NCBI GenBank assembly: GCA_964616465.1
Contig: CAZTTO010000002.1
Coordinates: 62,001-126,000 of the forward strand
DNA from: JAFLBI01 sp964616465
Lineage (GTDB): Bacteria > Bacteroidota > Bacteroidia > Chitinophagales > Chitinophagaceae
Length of the DNA: 64,000 nt
Direction of reading: 5' to 3'
Shown here: positions 32,554 to 40,977 of the stretch, piece after piece
Layout of the letters: each line of letters begins with the position of its first letter
Position numbering within the stretch: the first letter of the stretch is position 1
The notes under the pieces: generated by a model
Told to the model about the DNA's origin: nothing
Databases searched by the model: none
The model's input: the letters and a program-made list of their open reading frames with translations, nothing else
Made by a program: the position numbers and the translations under genes

Positions 32554-34098
32554 ATGAGTCAGCATTTGTCAGAACAAGAAATAATTCGCAGGGAAAAATT
32601 AGCCCAGTTACGTACCCACGGAATTGACCCCTATCCTGCACCACTTTATCCAGTTTCACATTTTTCTGCATCTATTAAGGCAGGCTTTTCTGAAGAAACT
32701 CAAGAGGCCTACAAAAATGTGTGTGTTGCTGGCAGAATAATGAGTATCAACGATAAAGGCAAAGTTTTCTTCGTTAAAATACAAGACAAAGAAGGGCTTA
32801 TTCAACTTTATGTAAGAAAAGACGATGTCTGTCCGGGTGAGGACAAATCACTTTTTGATCATGTTGTAAAACAGCTTGATTTAGGAGATATTATTGGTGT
32901 TACCGGATTTGTATTTGTTACAAAAACAGGTGAGACCAGTGTGCATGCTCAAACTCTAACTTTATTAACTAAGTCTTTAAAACCACTTCCAGTGGTAAAG
33001 CGCGACGATCAAGGTAATGTTTATGACGCCGTTACAGATCCAGAATTTCGTTACCGCCAACGCTATGCAGATCTTATTATTAATCCAGATGTAAAGCATA
33101 CTTTTCTTCAAAGAACGCGTATGATAAATACCATACGTCAGTTTTTAAATGAGCAAGGTGCTTTGGAAGTTGATACGCCAGTATTGCAGAGTATTCCAGG
33201 TGGAGCTGCTGCCCGTCCATTTATTACACATCATAATGCGCTTGATATACCATTGTATTTACGCATTGCGAATGAATTGTACCTTAAGCGATTGATTGTT
33301 GGCGGGTTTGATTGGGTGTATGAATTCAGCCGCAATTTTAGAAACGAAGGAATGGATAGAACCCATAATCCTGAGTTCACTATTCTCGAATGGTACACTG
33401 CCTACAAAGATTATTATTGGATGATGGAAACCACCGAGCAGCTCTTTGAAAGAATTGCACTGGAATTGCACGGCACCACCGATCTACAAGTAGGCGATAA
33501 AACCATTTCTTTCAAAGCTCCATTTAAACGCATTTCAATTTTTGAAGCTATTCAGGAGAATACAGGAATTGATATCAGCCAAATGGATGAAGAAGGTTTA
33601 AGAGCAGTATGCAAACAATTACATATTGATGTTCCTGGTAATATTGGAAAAGGGAAGTTAATAGATGAAATTTTCGGGGCCACCAGCGAACACACATTCA
33701 TTCAGCCAACTTTCATAATTGATTATCCTGTTGAAATGAGTCCACTTACCAAAAAGCATCGATCAAAAGCTGGACTAGTTGAGCGTTTTGAATTAATGGT
33801 GAATGGAAAAGAAATTGCCAATGCCTATACAGAGTTAAACGATCCTATTGATCAGCTGGAAAGATTTGAAGAGCAAACACGTTTAATGGAAAGAGGCGAT
33901 GATGAAGCCATGTTTATTGATTACGATTTCTTGCGAGCATTAGAATATGGTATGCCTCCAACTAGCGGTATTGGTATTGGTATTGACAGACTGTGTATGC
34001 TCATGACCAATCAAGCCAGCATTCAAGATGTACTATTGTTCCCTCAAATGCGTCCTGAGAAAGGATTTTCAGAAAATTCTGCTGAAGAAAAAGCTTAA
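32554..34098 (+). CDS. lysS: lysine--tRNA ligase (class II)
   Basis: A 514-residue class IIb aminoacyl-tRNA synthetase that charges tRNA-Lys. The N-terminal OB-fold anticodon-binding domain covers about residues 50-150 ('VAGRIMSINDKGKVFFVKIQ'). The catalytic domain shows motif 2 'RNFRNEGMDRTHNPEFTILE' and motif 3 'GIGIGIDRLCMLMTNQASIQ', and lysine recognition residues in 'ANELYLKRLIVGGFD'. Length matches bacterial LysS. It has its own promoter and is followed by a strong terminator. Confidence 0.97.
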   Translation: MSQHLSEQEIIRREKLAQLRTHGIDPYPAPLYPVSHFSASIKAGFSEETQEAYKNVCVAGRIMSINDKGKVFFVKIQDKEGLIQLYVRKDDVCPGEDKSLFDHVVKQLDLGDIIGVTGFVFVTKTGETSVHAQTLTLLTKSLKPLPVVKRDDQGNVYDAVTDPEFRYRQRYADLIINPDVKHTFLQRTRMINTIRQFLNEQGALEVDTPVLQSIPGGAAARPFITHHNALDIPLYLRIANELYLKRLIVGGFDWVYEFSRNFRNEGMDRTHNPEFTILEWYTAYKDYYWMMETTEQLFERIALELHGTTDLQVGDKTISFKAPFKRISIFEAIQENTGIDISQMDEEGLRAVCKQLHIDVPGNIGKGKLIDEIFGATSEHTFIQPTFIIDYPVEMSPLTKKHRSKAGLVERFELMVNGKEIANAYTELNDPIDQLERFEEQTRLMERGDDEAMFIDYDFLRALEYGMPPTSGIGIGIDRLCMLMTNQASIQDVLLFPQMRPEKGFSENSAEEKA

Positions 34099-34105
34099 AT
34101 TGTTG

Positions 34106-34128
34106 AACCGCCTTCGGGCGGTTTTTTT
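34106..34128 (+). terminator. rho-independent terminator after lysS
   Basis: ACCGCC (34107-34112) pairs with GGCGGT (34117-34122) around a TTCG tetraloop, followed by a run of T. Confidence 0.92.
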
Positions 34129-35281
34129 ATACCTTGATGTAGATTTTCTTTTTATCCATCCAATAACCAATTGCCCAATAAAATACTATTATACAAATAG
34201 CATAGAACAAGCTGCCGTTGTTAGGATTATCTGATATGGGTTTGCAAATATTCTGATAAAACCAAGGAAAGATGGATGTATACACAGGCTTACCAGTTTC
34301 TTCATTAATGTGATCTACCCATCTAAACAATGCAGTTACTCTTGGAAGGAATCCACTCAACACAAAAATGAACAATGGATTTTTTCCAAACACATCAAAG
34401 AATTTACTCCAAGCACCTCTTCTTTCTTTAAACTCAATTAAATAAATTAACGTGCCAATGGTAAGAATAGCCAGACCAGTAGTGTACAACACATAGCTAC
34501 TTGTCCATATTTTTTTGTTAATAGGAAATACTTCATGCCAAATAAATCCAGCTACTGTTAACACAATACCAGCTACAAATAATTGAGCCAGCATTTCAAA
34601 ACTCTTGCCCTTCTTTTGAATATATTCACCCACCAAAAAACCAAACACCACTTGCACAATAGCAGGTAAAGTGCTGGCAATACCTTCTGGATCAAATGGA
34701 ACTCCTTCACCTTTATACATATGATTCGTTCCAAGAATTGCTATATCTATTTGAGTTCCAAAATATCCCTCCAAACTGTAAGGATCACCTGGAGTTCCAA
34801 AGAATAAGCACAGCATCCAATACAATAAGAGCAAAACAATTCCCCAGTAGAAAGCACCTCTAGTTTTGCCATAATACACCAAAATACTTGCGAAGAAATA
34901 AGACACTGCAATACGCTGTAATACCCCAAATATTCTAATTTGATCCCAGGTTTTTGCTACCAATTCACTTCCTGACCATTTTACAAAAGGACTCCAATGA
35001 AGAAATAAACCAATTCCAAAGATGAGCAAGGTTCGCTTAATAACTTTCTGCCAAAACGCAGCAGGACCCGCTTTTTCAAATCTCGGCATAACAAAAGCCA
35101 TGGCATTTCCTACGGCAAATAAGAAAAATGGAAACACAAGGTCGGTAGGGGTACAGCCATGCCAAGGGGCATGTTCTAGTGGGTCATAAATATATTTCCA
35201 GCTACCCGGATTGTTCACTAAAATCATGAGAGTAACCGTGGCACCTCTGAAAACATCAAGCGAATAATAGCGTTGTTGCAT
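34127..35281 (-). CDS. NagX/HGSNAT-like membrane acyltransferase (DUF5009 type)
   Basis: A 384-residue polytopic protein with about ten helices. The N-terminus 'RYYSLDVFRGATVTLMILVN' then 'HAPWHGCTPTDLVFPFFLFA' is the family signature of the heparan-alpha-glucosaminide N-acetyltransferase/NagX group, in which a membrane-embedded His carries acetyl from cytoplasmic acetyl-CoA to a periplasmic amino sugar. The fit to GlcNAc/peptidoglycan recycling is inference; the sugar is unknown. It lies 6 bases downstream of the beta-lactamase-fold gene and probably shares its transcript. Confidence 0.86.
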   Translation of the reverse strand: MQQRYYSLDVFRGATVTLMILVNNPGSWKYIYDPLEHAPWHGCTPTDLVFPFFLFAVGNAMAFVMPRFEKAGPAAFWQKVIKRTLLIFGIGLFLHWSPFVKWSGSELVAKTWDQIRIFGVLQRIAVSYFFASILVYYGKTRGAFYWGIVLLLLYWMLCLFFGTPGDPYSLEGYFGTQIDIAILGTNHMYKGEGVPFDPEGIASTLPAIVQVVFGFLVGEYIQKKGKSFEMLAQLFVAGIVLTVAGFIWHEVFPINKKIWTSSYVLYTTGLAILTIGTLIYLIEFKERRGAWSKFFDVFGKNPLFIFVLSGFLPRVTALFRWVDHINEETGKPVYTSIFPWFYQNICKPISDNPNNGSLFYAICIIVFYWAIGYWMDKKKIYIKV

Positions 35282-35287
35282 GTTTGA

Positions 35288-36151
35288 TTATTTATTGAAG
35301 TGATTCCAGAAAACTCGACTTAGTTTTCTTGTCATTTCCCAAGCTTCATTCTCTTTCTTCCAGCTTTGATCAACATTGTTTTTTGTGATGATACAAAAGA
35401 TATAAGGTCGCTTAGGGTGATTTACATACACAACTTCACTTCTACTTGCGTTTACTGCACCATTTTTACTTGCAGTAAAAACCCCGGCGGGAATTTCTCC
35501 CAACGCCTCTTCGTCCCAATAATTTCTTCCTAACAATCTCAACATTTTTTCACTTGCGGAGGGACTAATCACTTTCTTGCCTACAATCAAACGCATCAAT
35601 TCAGCCATTTCTTTGGGGGTAGTTTGTCCCCAGCCATACTCTTTTCTTGCATCTTCTCTTCCAGGTGTTCTGCTATTTACCTTGGTATTGGGCAAACCCA
35701 GTCCATCCATTAATTTGTTAATAGCCGATCCAGAGCCTGCAAGACCTTGCAACCATAAACTAGCCGTATTATCACTTGTTGTGAGCATAAGCATCAGCAC
35801 TTTACTCAACTCAATAGATTCGTTGTGTTTAAATGAGCCTAAAATATCTTCTCCTGCATAATACAGTGAGTCTTTGTAGACTAGTTTTTGATGATAATCT
35901 AATTCCCCTTTCTCAATTTTATCCATCACCCCAATCATGATTGGAATTTTTACAATGCTGGCTGTTGGGAAAACAGTATCAGGATTAATTGCAGTATATC
36001 TATTCTTTTTAATATCAAGCACTTGAATGCCTACTACACCCCTAAAACCTTGAACAGTTTCTTGTATTTTTTTAAGTAAAGCAGCATCTGATTTTTGAGA
36101 AAAGGCGAAATAGGGTAGCGCTAGATAGAGAAGGAGAAGAATTTTTTTCAT
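35288..36151 (-). CDS. class A beta-lactamase-related serine hydrolase
   Basis: A 287-residue secreted protein (ATG 36151, signal peptide MKKILLLLYLALPYFAFSQ; the frame also opens 9 bases earlier). The nucleophile motif is S65-I-V-K68 in 'FPTASIVKIPIMIG' and the SDN loop is S126-D127-N128 in 'LTTSDNTASLWL'. The KTG element is K229-N-G ('TASKNGAVNASRSEV'), and no ExxLN omega-loop motif can be recognised where Glu166 would be ('SRTPGREDARKEYGWG'). It therefore belongs to the beta-lactamase fold but may be a peptidoglycan or other hydrolase; resistance should not be inferred. It heads a pair with the NagX-like gene. Confidence 0.85.
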   Translation of the reverse strand: MKKILLLLYLALPYFAFSQKSDAALLKKIQETVQGFRGVVGIQVLDIKKNRYTAINPDTVFPTASIVKIPIMIGVMDKIEKGELDYHQKLVYKDSLYYAGEDILGSFKHNESIELSKVLMLMLTTSDNTASLWLQGLAGSGSAINKLMDGLGLPNTKVNSRTPGREDARKEYGWGQTTPKEMAELMRLIVGKKVISPSASEKMLRLLGRNYWDEEALGEIPAGVFTASKNGAVNASRSEVVYVNHPKRPYIFCIITKNNVDQSWKKENEAWEMTRKLSRVFWNHFNK

Positions 36152-36251
36152 GTGGTTCAATCAAAGAATAAATGTATGCTTTTCAAATAAGCGAAACAAG
36201 TACCCTTTAAGCCGATCATCCTATAAAATGACCCTTTTCTTTCCATTTTTG

Positions 36252-36259
36252 TAAATTTG
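36252..36259 (+). promoter_or_regulatory. -7 element of the RND efflux operon
   Basis: TAAATTTG ends only five bases before the ATG of the small secreted protein, which predicts a leaderless or near-leaderless mRNA. Confidence 0.55.
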
Positions 36260-36264
36260 CAAAA

Positions 36265-36612
36265 ATGAGCTTAAAACAACTATTTATAACCCTTGTACTT
36301 CTTGTATTTACACATACAGGTTTTAGCATGTATAATAGTTCATGTTCTGAGCTTAATGGGACATTTCTGGTGTGCCAACTAATAAATGAGGCAGAAGAAG
36401 AGAATGAAATGAACTGGGAAATGCCAGAAAACAGAGATTTAGATGGTCATTCTTGCCAATCTTCACATCCTTTCGAGTTCAATACTCCATGTTCAAAAAC
36501 TGCCCTATTACAAATTTCATTTCAGGAATTAATTTCATTAGGCAATAGAAATAAACAGTTTCACTTATCTGTTGTTATTGGCAATTGTAGCCCACCACCC
36601 GATTTTAATTAA
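36265..36612 (+). CDS. small secreted Cys-containing protein heading the RND operon
   Basis: A 115-residue protein starting MSLKQLFITLVLLVFTHTG, a clear signal peptide with likely cleavage near 'GFSM'. The mature part has five cysteines ('YNSSCSEL', 'FLVCQLI', 'GHSCQSSHP', 'NTPCSKT', 'IGNCSPPPDFN') and an acidic middle ('EAEEENEMNWEMPENRD'), suggesting a disulfide-linked periplasmic protein. I recognise no family. It is 42 bases before the efflux adaptor gene on the same strand and under a promoter just upstream, so it is probably the first gene of that operon and may be a metal-binding or regulatory accessory; that role is inference. Confidence 0.6.
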   Translation: MSLKQLFITLVLLVFTHTGFSMYNSSCSELNGTFLVCQLINEAEEENEMNWEMPENRDLDGHSCQSSHPFEFNTPCSKTALLQISFQELISLGNRNKQFHLSVVIGNCSPPPDFN

Positions 36613-36654
36613 TCGATTTTTTTAATTCTCTATTCACTTTCAAATTATAATTAC

Positions 36655-37794
36655 ATGCAATCCAAAAGGATCTGGATGCCTATTATTACAGGCAGTTTAT
36701 TCGTAGCTCAGTTAACAACAGTGACTAGTTGTGGCAACAAAACCAAAGATGAAACTACCACTATCGACAGTTTTCAGGTTATTAGTCCAATAATTGTTGA
36801 TACCTCCTATCAAGAACAATATGTAGCAGAAATTCAATCTTTACAAAATGTAGAAATTAGGGCTAAAGTAAGGGGCTACATTGAACAAATTCATGTAGAT
36901 GAGGGTAAAATGGTGAGAGAGGGAGAAATATTATTTACCCTCAGTAGTAGAGCTTTTCAAGAAAACATTATCAAAGCCAATGCAGCTATAAAAAGTATTC
37001 AAGCAGAGCTAAAGGTTGTTGAAGTTGAGATTAAGAACACAAAGCTACTTCTTGAAAAAAACATCGTTTCCAATACCGAAATGGAAATGCTGATGGCCAA
37101 AAAAGAAGCCATCCTAGCCAAAATGGAAGAAGAAAAATCAAGTTTAGCTTTAGCTGAGTTGAATTTATCATATACAAGAATACGAGCACCTTTTACCGGA
37201 GTAATTAATCGTATTCCAAATAAAAAAGGAAGTTTAGTTGAAGAAGGAACTTTACTAACCAGTCTTTCAGATAATAGAGAAGTGTTTGCCTACTTTAATT
37301 TATCAGAAAGTGACTATCTAAACTATATTGGCAATAAAGAGCAAGGTCCGCAAGTGGTTGATTTAATGCTTGCTAATAATCAGCTTTATACATACAAAGG
37401 CAAAATAGAAGCAACAGAAAGTGAGTTTGACCAATCATCCGGCAATATTGCATTTAGAGCCAGGTTTGCTAACCCTCAGCAACTATTAAAACATGGTTCT
37501 AATGGTAAAATCTTAGTTACCAAACCACTCAAAAATGCAATGCTGATTCCTTTAAAATCTACTTTTGAGATACAAGATAAAGTATACGTTTTTACAATTG
37601 ATGAAGCCCAAGTAGTTAAACAACAACAGGTAATTCCAAAGCTTAGAATCCCTCATTTTTATGTTATTGATAAAGGCCTTCAAGCAAATAGCAAATTGTT
37701 ATTTGAAGGTGCTGAGAACTTAAAGAATGGCGACAAGATTTATCCAATTACATTACCGCAAAATGAGTTAATGCGATTAGCGGAACAATTCTAA
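36655..37794 (+). CDS. RND efflux periplasmic adaptor (membrane fusion lipoprotein)
   Basis: A 379-residue AcrA/MexA-type membrane fusion protein. N-terminal lipobox 'TTVTSCGNK' anchors it to a membrane. A biotinyl-lipoyl half ('VEIRAKVRGYIEQIHVDEGK'), long coiled-coil hairpin (about residues 95-160), second lipoyl half ('LNLSYTRIRAPFTGVINRIP') and beta-barrel domains follow in the usual order. It links the inner-membrane pump to the outer-membrane channel. It is 7 bases upstream of the permease gene and shares the operon with the TolC-like gene. Confidence 0.93.
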   Translation: MQSKRIWMPIITGSLFVAQLTTVTSCGNKTKDETTTIDSFQVISPIIVDTSYQEQYVAEIQSLQNVEIRAKVRGYIEQIHVDEGKMVREGEILFTLSSRAFQENIIKANAAIKSIQAELKVVEVEIKNTKLLLEKNIVSNTEMEMLMAKKEAILAKMEEEKSSLALAELNLSYTRIRAPFTGVINRIPNKKGSLVEEGTLLTSLSDNREVFAYFNLSESDYLNYIGNKEQGPQVVDLMLANNQLYTYKGKIEATESEFDQSSGNIAFRARFANPQQLLKHGSNGKILVTKPLKNAMLIPLKSTFEIQDKVYVFTIDEAQVVKQQQVIPKLRIPHFYVIDKGLQANSKLLFEGAENLKNGDKIYPITLPQNELMRLAEQF

Positions 37795-37801
37795 ATGAAT
37801 C

Positions 37802-40800
37802 ATGACAGAAAAATTTATACATCGACCGGTTTTATCGATCGTGATATCGGTGCTCATTTTTTTAATGGGCTTACTATCACTAACACAACTTCCAGTTACC
37901 CAATTTCCAGATATTGCTCCACCCGAAGTAACTGTAACAACTAAATATACAGGCGCCAATGCTGATGCGTGTGTAAAGGCGGTTGTTACGCCTCTCGAAA
38001 GAGCCATTAATGGTGTTCCAGGCATGTCGTATATGTCGTCTGTTTCAGGGAATGATGGAACAAGCGTAATTCAAATTGTATTCAAATCTGGAACCGACCC
38101 AGAAGTGGCTTCGGTTAACGTACAAAACAGGGTAGCTTCTACGCTTGATGAAATGCCTGAAGAGGTAATTAAGGCAGGTGTTATTGTTGAAAAAGTACAA
38201 AACAGCATGTTAATGTATCTCAACATCTTGAGTACAGATGGATTATTAGATGAAAAGTTTTTGTACAATTTCACAGACATCAATATTCTTCCTGAGTTAA
38301 AAAGAATTGAAGGAGTTGGTTTTGCAGATATTATGGGTATGCGCGAATATGCTATGCGTATTTGGTTGAAGCCCGATAAAATGCTGATGTACAATATTTC
38401 TGCCCCAGAAGTTATTAGTATGCTCAGACAGCAGAACGTAGAAGCAGCACCTGGAAAAATTGGAGAGAGTTCAGGTAAAGAAGCACAAAGTCTTCAATAC
38501 ATTTTAAAATACACCGGAAAATACAACACAAAAGAAGGATATGAGAATATTGTTCTAACAAGCAGTAGCACTGGTGAACTAGTACGTTTAAAAGATATAG
38601 CCGACGTTGAATTTGATTCGCAAGAGTATGATGTATTGTCTAAGGAAAACGGTAAACCTTCAGCTGCTATACTTTTAAAACAACGACCTGGTAGTAATGC
38701 AAAAGAAGTAATTGAGAGAATTAAACAGAGAATGGATGAGATTAAAGGAAATTCATTCTTACCTGGTATGGACTATACCGTAAGTTACGATGTATCCAAA
38801 TTTTTAGATGCTTCTATTGATGAGGTGTTGAAAACGCTCATTGAGGCATTTATTCTAGTTGCACTTGTGGTATTTCTTTTTTTACAAGACAGCAGATCAA
38901 CCATTATACCTGTATTAGCAGTTCCGGTATCATTAGTTGGTACTTTCTTTTTCATGCAACTGATGGGCTTTTCACTCAACTTAATTACACTTTTTGCTTT
39001 AGTACTTGCCATTGGTATTGTGGTTGATAATGCAATTGTAGTTGTAGAGGCCGTTCATGCTAAAATGGAACACAGCAATATTGGTCCACGTAAAGCCACC
39101 GAACAAGCAATGCGAGAAATTAGTGGAGCTATTATTGCAATTACCTTAGTTATGTCGGCGGTATTCATTCCTGTTTCTTTCATGGAAGGCCCAGTTGGAA
39201 TTTTTTATAGGCAGTTTTCTTTAACAATGGCGGTTTCAATTGTTTTATCAGGAATTACTGCACTTACACTAACTCCAGCATTGTGTATGATTTTCTTAAA
39301 AAAGATGCATCATGAAGAAGGAGTTACTCAAAGCCATGCTCCAAAAGGTTTTTTAAATAAGTTTTTTGCAGGATTCAATAAAAGATACAATCCGTTGGAA
39401 GGCTCCTATACGGGACTTATCAAACTAATTGCAAATAGAAAGACTGTCACTTTTGGAGTCTTAATTGCATTCAGCTTTGCAGCTGGCTTAATTGGAAATT
39501 CTGTTCCTGCTGGTTTTATACCAGAAGAAGACCAAGGCGCTATTTATGCAAACATTACAACACCTTCAGGTGCAACGCTTGAAAGAACAGAGAAAGTAGT
39601 AGATGAAGTACAACAAATAGCTGCCTCATTTCCTGAAGTGAACAGCGTTTCAAGCTTAGCAGGATACAGTGTACTTTCTGAAGGTACTGGAGCTGTATAT
39701 GGCATGAATTTGATTAGTCTTAATAGCTGGAGTGAACGGAAAAGAAATGACAAACAGTTGATGGCTGCATTCCTTGACAAAACCAGTCATATTAAAGATG
39801 CAAGCATTGAATTTTTTACTCCTCCCCCAGTTCCTGGTTATGGAAATTCTAGTGGATTTGAAATGCGCCTTTTAGATAAAACTGGAACTGGTAATCTTCA
39901 AAAGCTTCAAGCCGTAACCAATCAGTTTGTACAAGAATTAAATAAAAGACCAGAAATCAGCAATTCTTTCACAACATTTAATAACAGCTTCCCACAATTT
40001 CTTTTGCACATTGATACAGATAAAGCTGCACAAAAGAAAGTAACAGCAGATAATGCTATGAGCACGTTACAAGCATTAATTGGCAGTGAATATGCAACCA
40101 ACTTTATTCGTTTTGGTCAAATGTATCGCGTTATGGTTCAAGCACTGCCTCAGTATAGAGCTCAACCAGATGACCTATTGAAACTATATATCAAAAACAG
40201 TGATGGCGAAATGGTACCTTTCTCTGCTTTCATAAGAGTTGAGAAAGTATATGGTCCAGAGCAAATTACTCGATATAACATGTATACCTCGGCTATGGTA
40301 AATGGACAACCAACACCCGGATACAGCAGTGGACAAGCTATCCAAGCTATTAGAGAGGTAGCAGCTGAAAAACTTCCAAAAGGCTATGGATATGATTGGG
40401 CAGGTTCATCAAGAGACCAAGCAAATACTGGTAATCAAGCCATTTATATTTTCATCATTTGTTTGCTATTCGTGTATTTGTTATTATCAGCACAATACGA
40501 AAGTTTTCTTCTTCCACTTGCAGTAATTTTTTCTTTACCGCTTGGCATATTTGGGGCTTTGTTGTTTTTGTGGATGATGGGATTAGAAAACAATATCTAC
40601 GCACAAATTGCAATGATTATGTTGATTGGTATCTTAGGAAAGAATGCAATTTTGATTATTGAATTTGCAGCCATGAAACACAGAGGTGGTACAAATGCAT
40701 TGCAAGCAGCCATTGAAGGCGCTAGTTTGCGTTTGCGACCTATTCTTATGACTTCATTTGCATTTATTGCAGGATTAATTCCGCTGATGTTTGCGTCTGG

Positions 40801-40975
40801 TGCAGGAAAGATTGGTAATAACACCATTGGATCTGCAGCAGCAGGAGGTATGTTATTAGGAACAATTCTTGGCGTTATTCTCATTCCTGGCTTATATGTT
40901 GTATTTGCTCAATTAGGTGAATGGATGAATAAAAAGAATAGAAAAGAGAAAAAGCCATTTACAGAAACTATTTAA
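37802..40975 (+). CDS. RND efflux permease (HAE1/AcrB family)
   Basis: A 1057-residue proton-driven multidrug-type pump with twelve helices and two large periplasmic loops. Family motifs include 'HRPVLSIVISVLIFLMGLLS', 'VPVSLVGTFFFMQLMGFSLN' and 'GKNAILIIEFAAMKHRG' with the proton-relay Lys. The other relay segment reads 'GIVVDNAIVVVEA': D409 is present, but the second Asp of the usual DD pair is Asn (N410). It expels hydrophobic compounds from periplasm or inner membrane through the adaptor and TolC-like partner. Gaps to its neighbours are 7 and 2 bases. Substrate cannot be predicted. Confidence 0.94.
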   Translation: MTEKFIHRPVLSIVISVLIFLMGLLSLTQLPVTQFPDIAPPEVTVTTKYTGANADACVKAVVTPLERAINGVPGMSYMSSVSGNDGTSVIQIVFKSGTDPEVASVNVQNRVASTLDEMPEEVIKAGVIVEKVQNSMLMYLNILSTDGLLDEKFLYNFTDINILPELKRIEGVGFADIMGMREYAMRIWLKPDKMLMYNISAPEVISMLRQQNVEAAPGKIGESSGKEAQSLQYILKYTGKYNTKEGYENIVLTSSSTGELVRLKDIADVEFDSQEYDVLSKENGKPSAAILLKQRPGSNAKEVIERIKQRMDEIKGNSFLPGMDYTVSYDVSKFLDASIDEVLKTLIEAFILVALVVFLFLQDSRSTIIPVLAVPVSLVGTFFFMQLMGFSLNLITLFALVLAIGIVVDNAIVVVEAVHAKMEHSNIGPRKATEQAMREISGAIIAITLVMSAVFIPVSFMEGPVGIFYRQFSLTMAVSIVLSGITALTLTPALCMIFLKKMHHEEGVTQSHAPKGFLNKFFAGFNKRYNPLEGSYTGLIKLIANRKTVTFGVLIAFSFAAGLIGNSVPAGFIPEEDQGAIYANITTPSGATLERTEKVVDEVQQIAASFPEVNSVSSLAGYSVLSEGTGAVYGMNLISLNSWSERKRNDKQLMAAFLDKTSHIKDASIEFFTPPPVPGYGNSSGFEMRLLDKTGTGNLQKLQAVTNQFVQELNKRPEISNSFTTFNNSFPQFLLHIDTDKAAQKKVTADNAMSTLQALIGSEYATNFIRFGQMYRVMVQALPQYRAQPDDLLKLYIKNSDGEMVPFSAFIRVEKVYGPEQITRYNMYTSAMVNGQPTPGYSSGQAIQAIREVAAEKLPKGYGYDWAGSSRDQANTGNQAIYIFIICLLFVYLLLSAQYESFLLPLAVIFSLPLGIFGALLFLWMMGLENNIYAQIAMIMLIGILGKNAILIIEFAAMKHRGGTNALQAAIEGASLRLRPILMTSFAFIAGLIPLMFASGAGKIGNNTIGSAAAGGMLLGTILGVILIPGLYVVFAQLGEWMNKKNRKEKKPFTETI

Positions 40976-40977
40976 TT

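Noticed and set aside
35288..36151. Antibiotic-resistance call for the beta-lactamase-fold gene
   Set aside because: SxxK and SDN alone do not show lactamase activity; the omega-loop motif is not recognisable and KTG is KNG.
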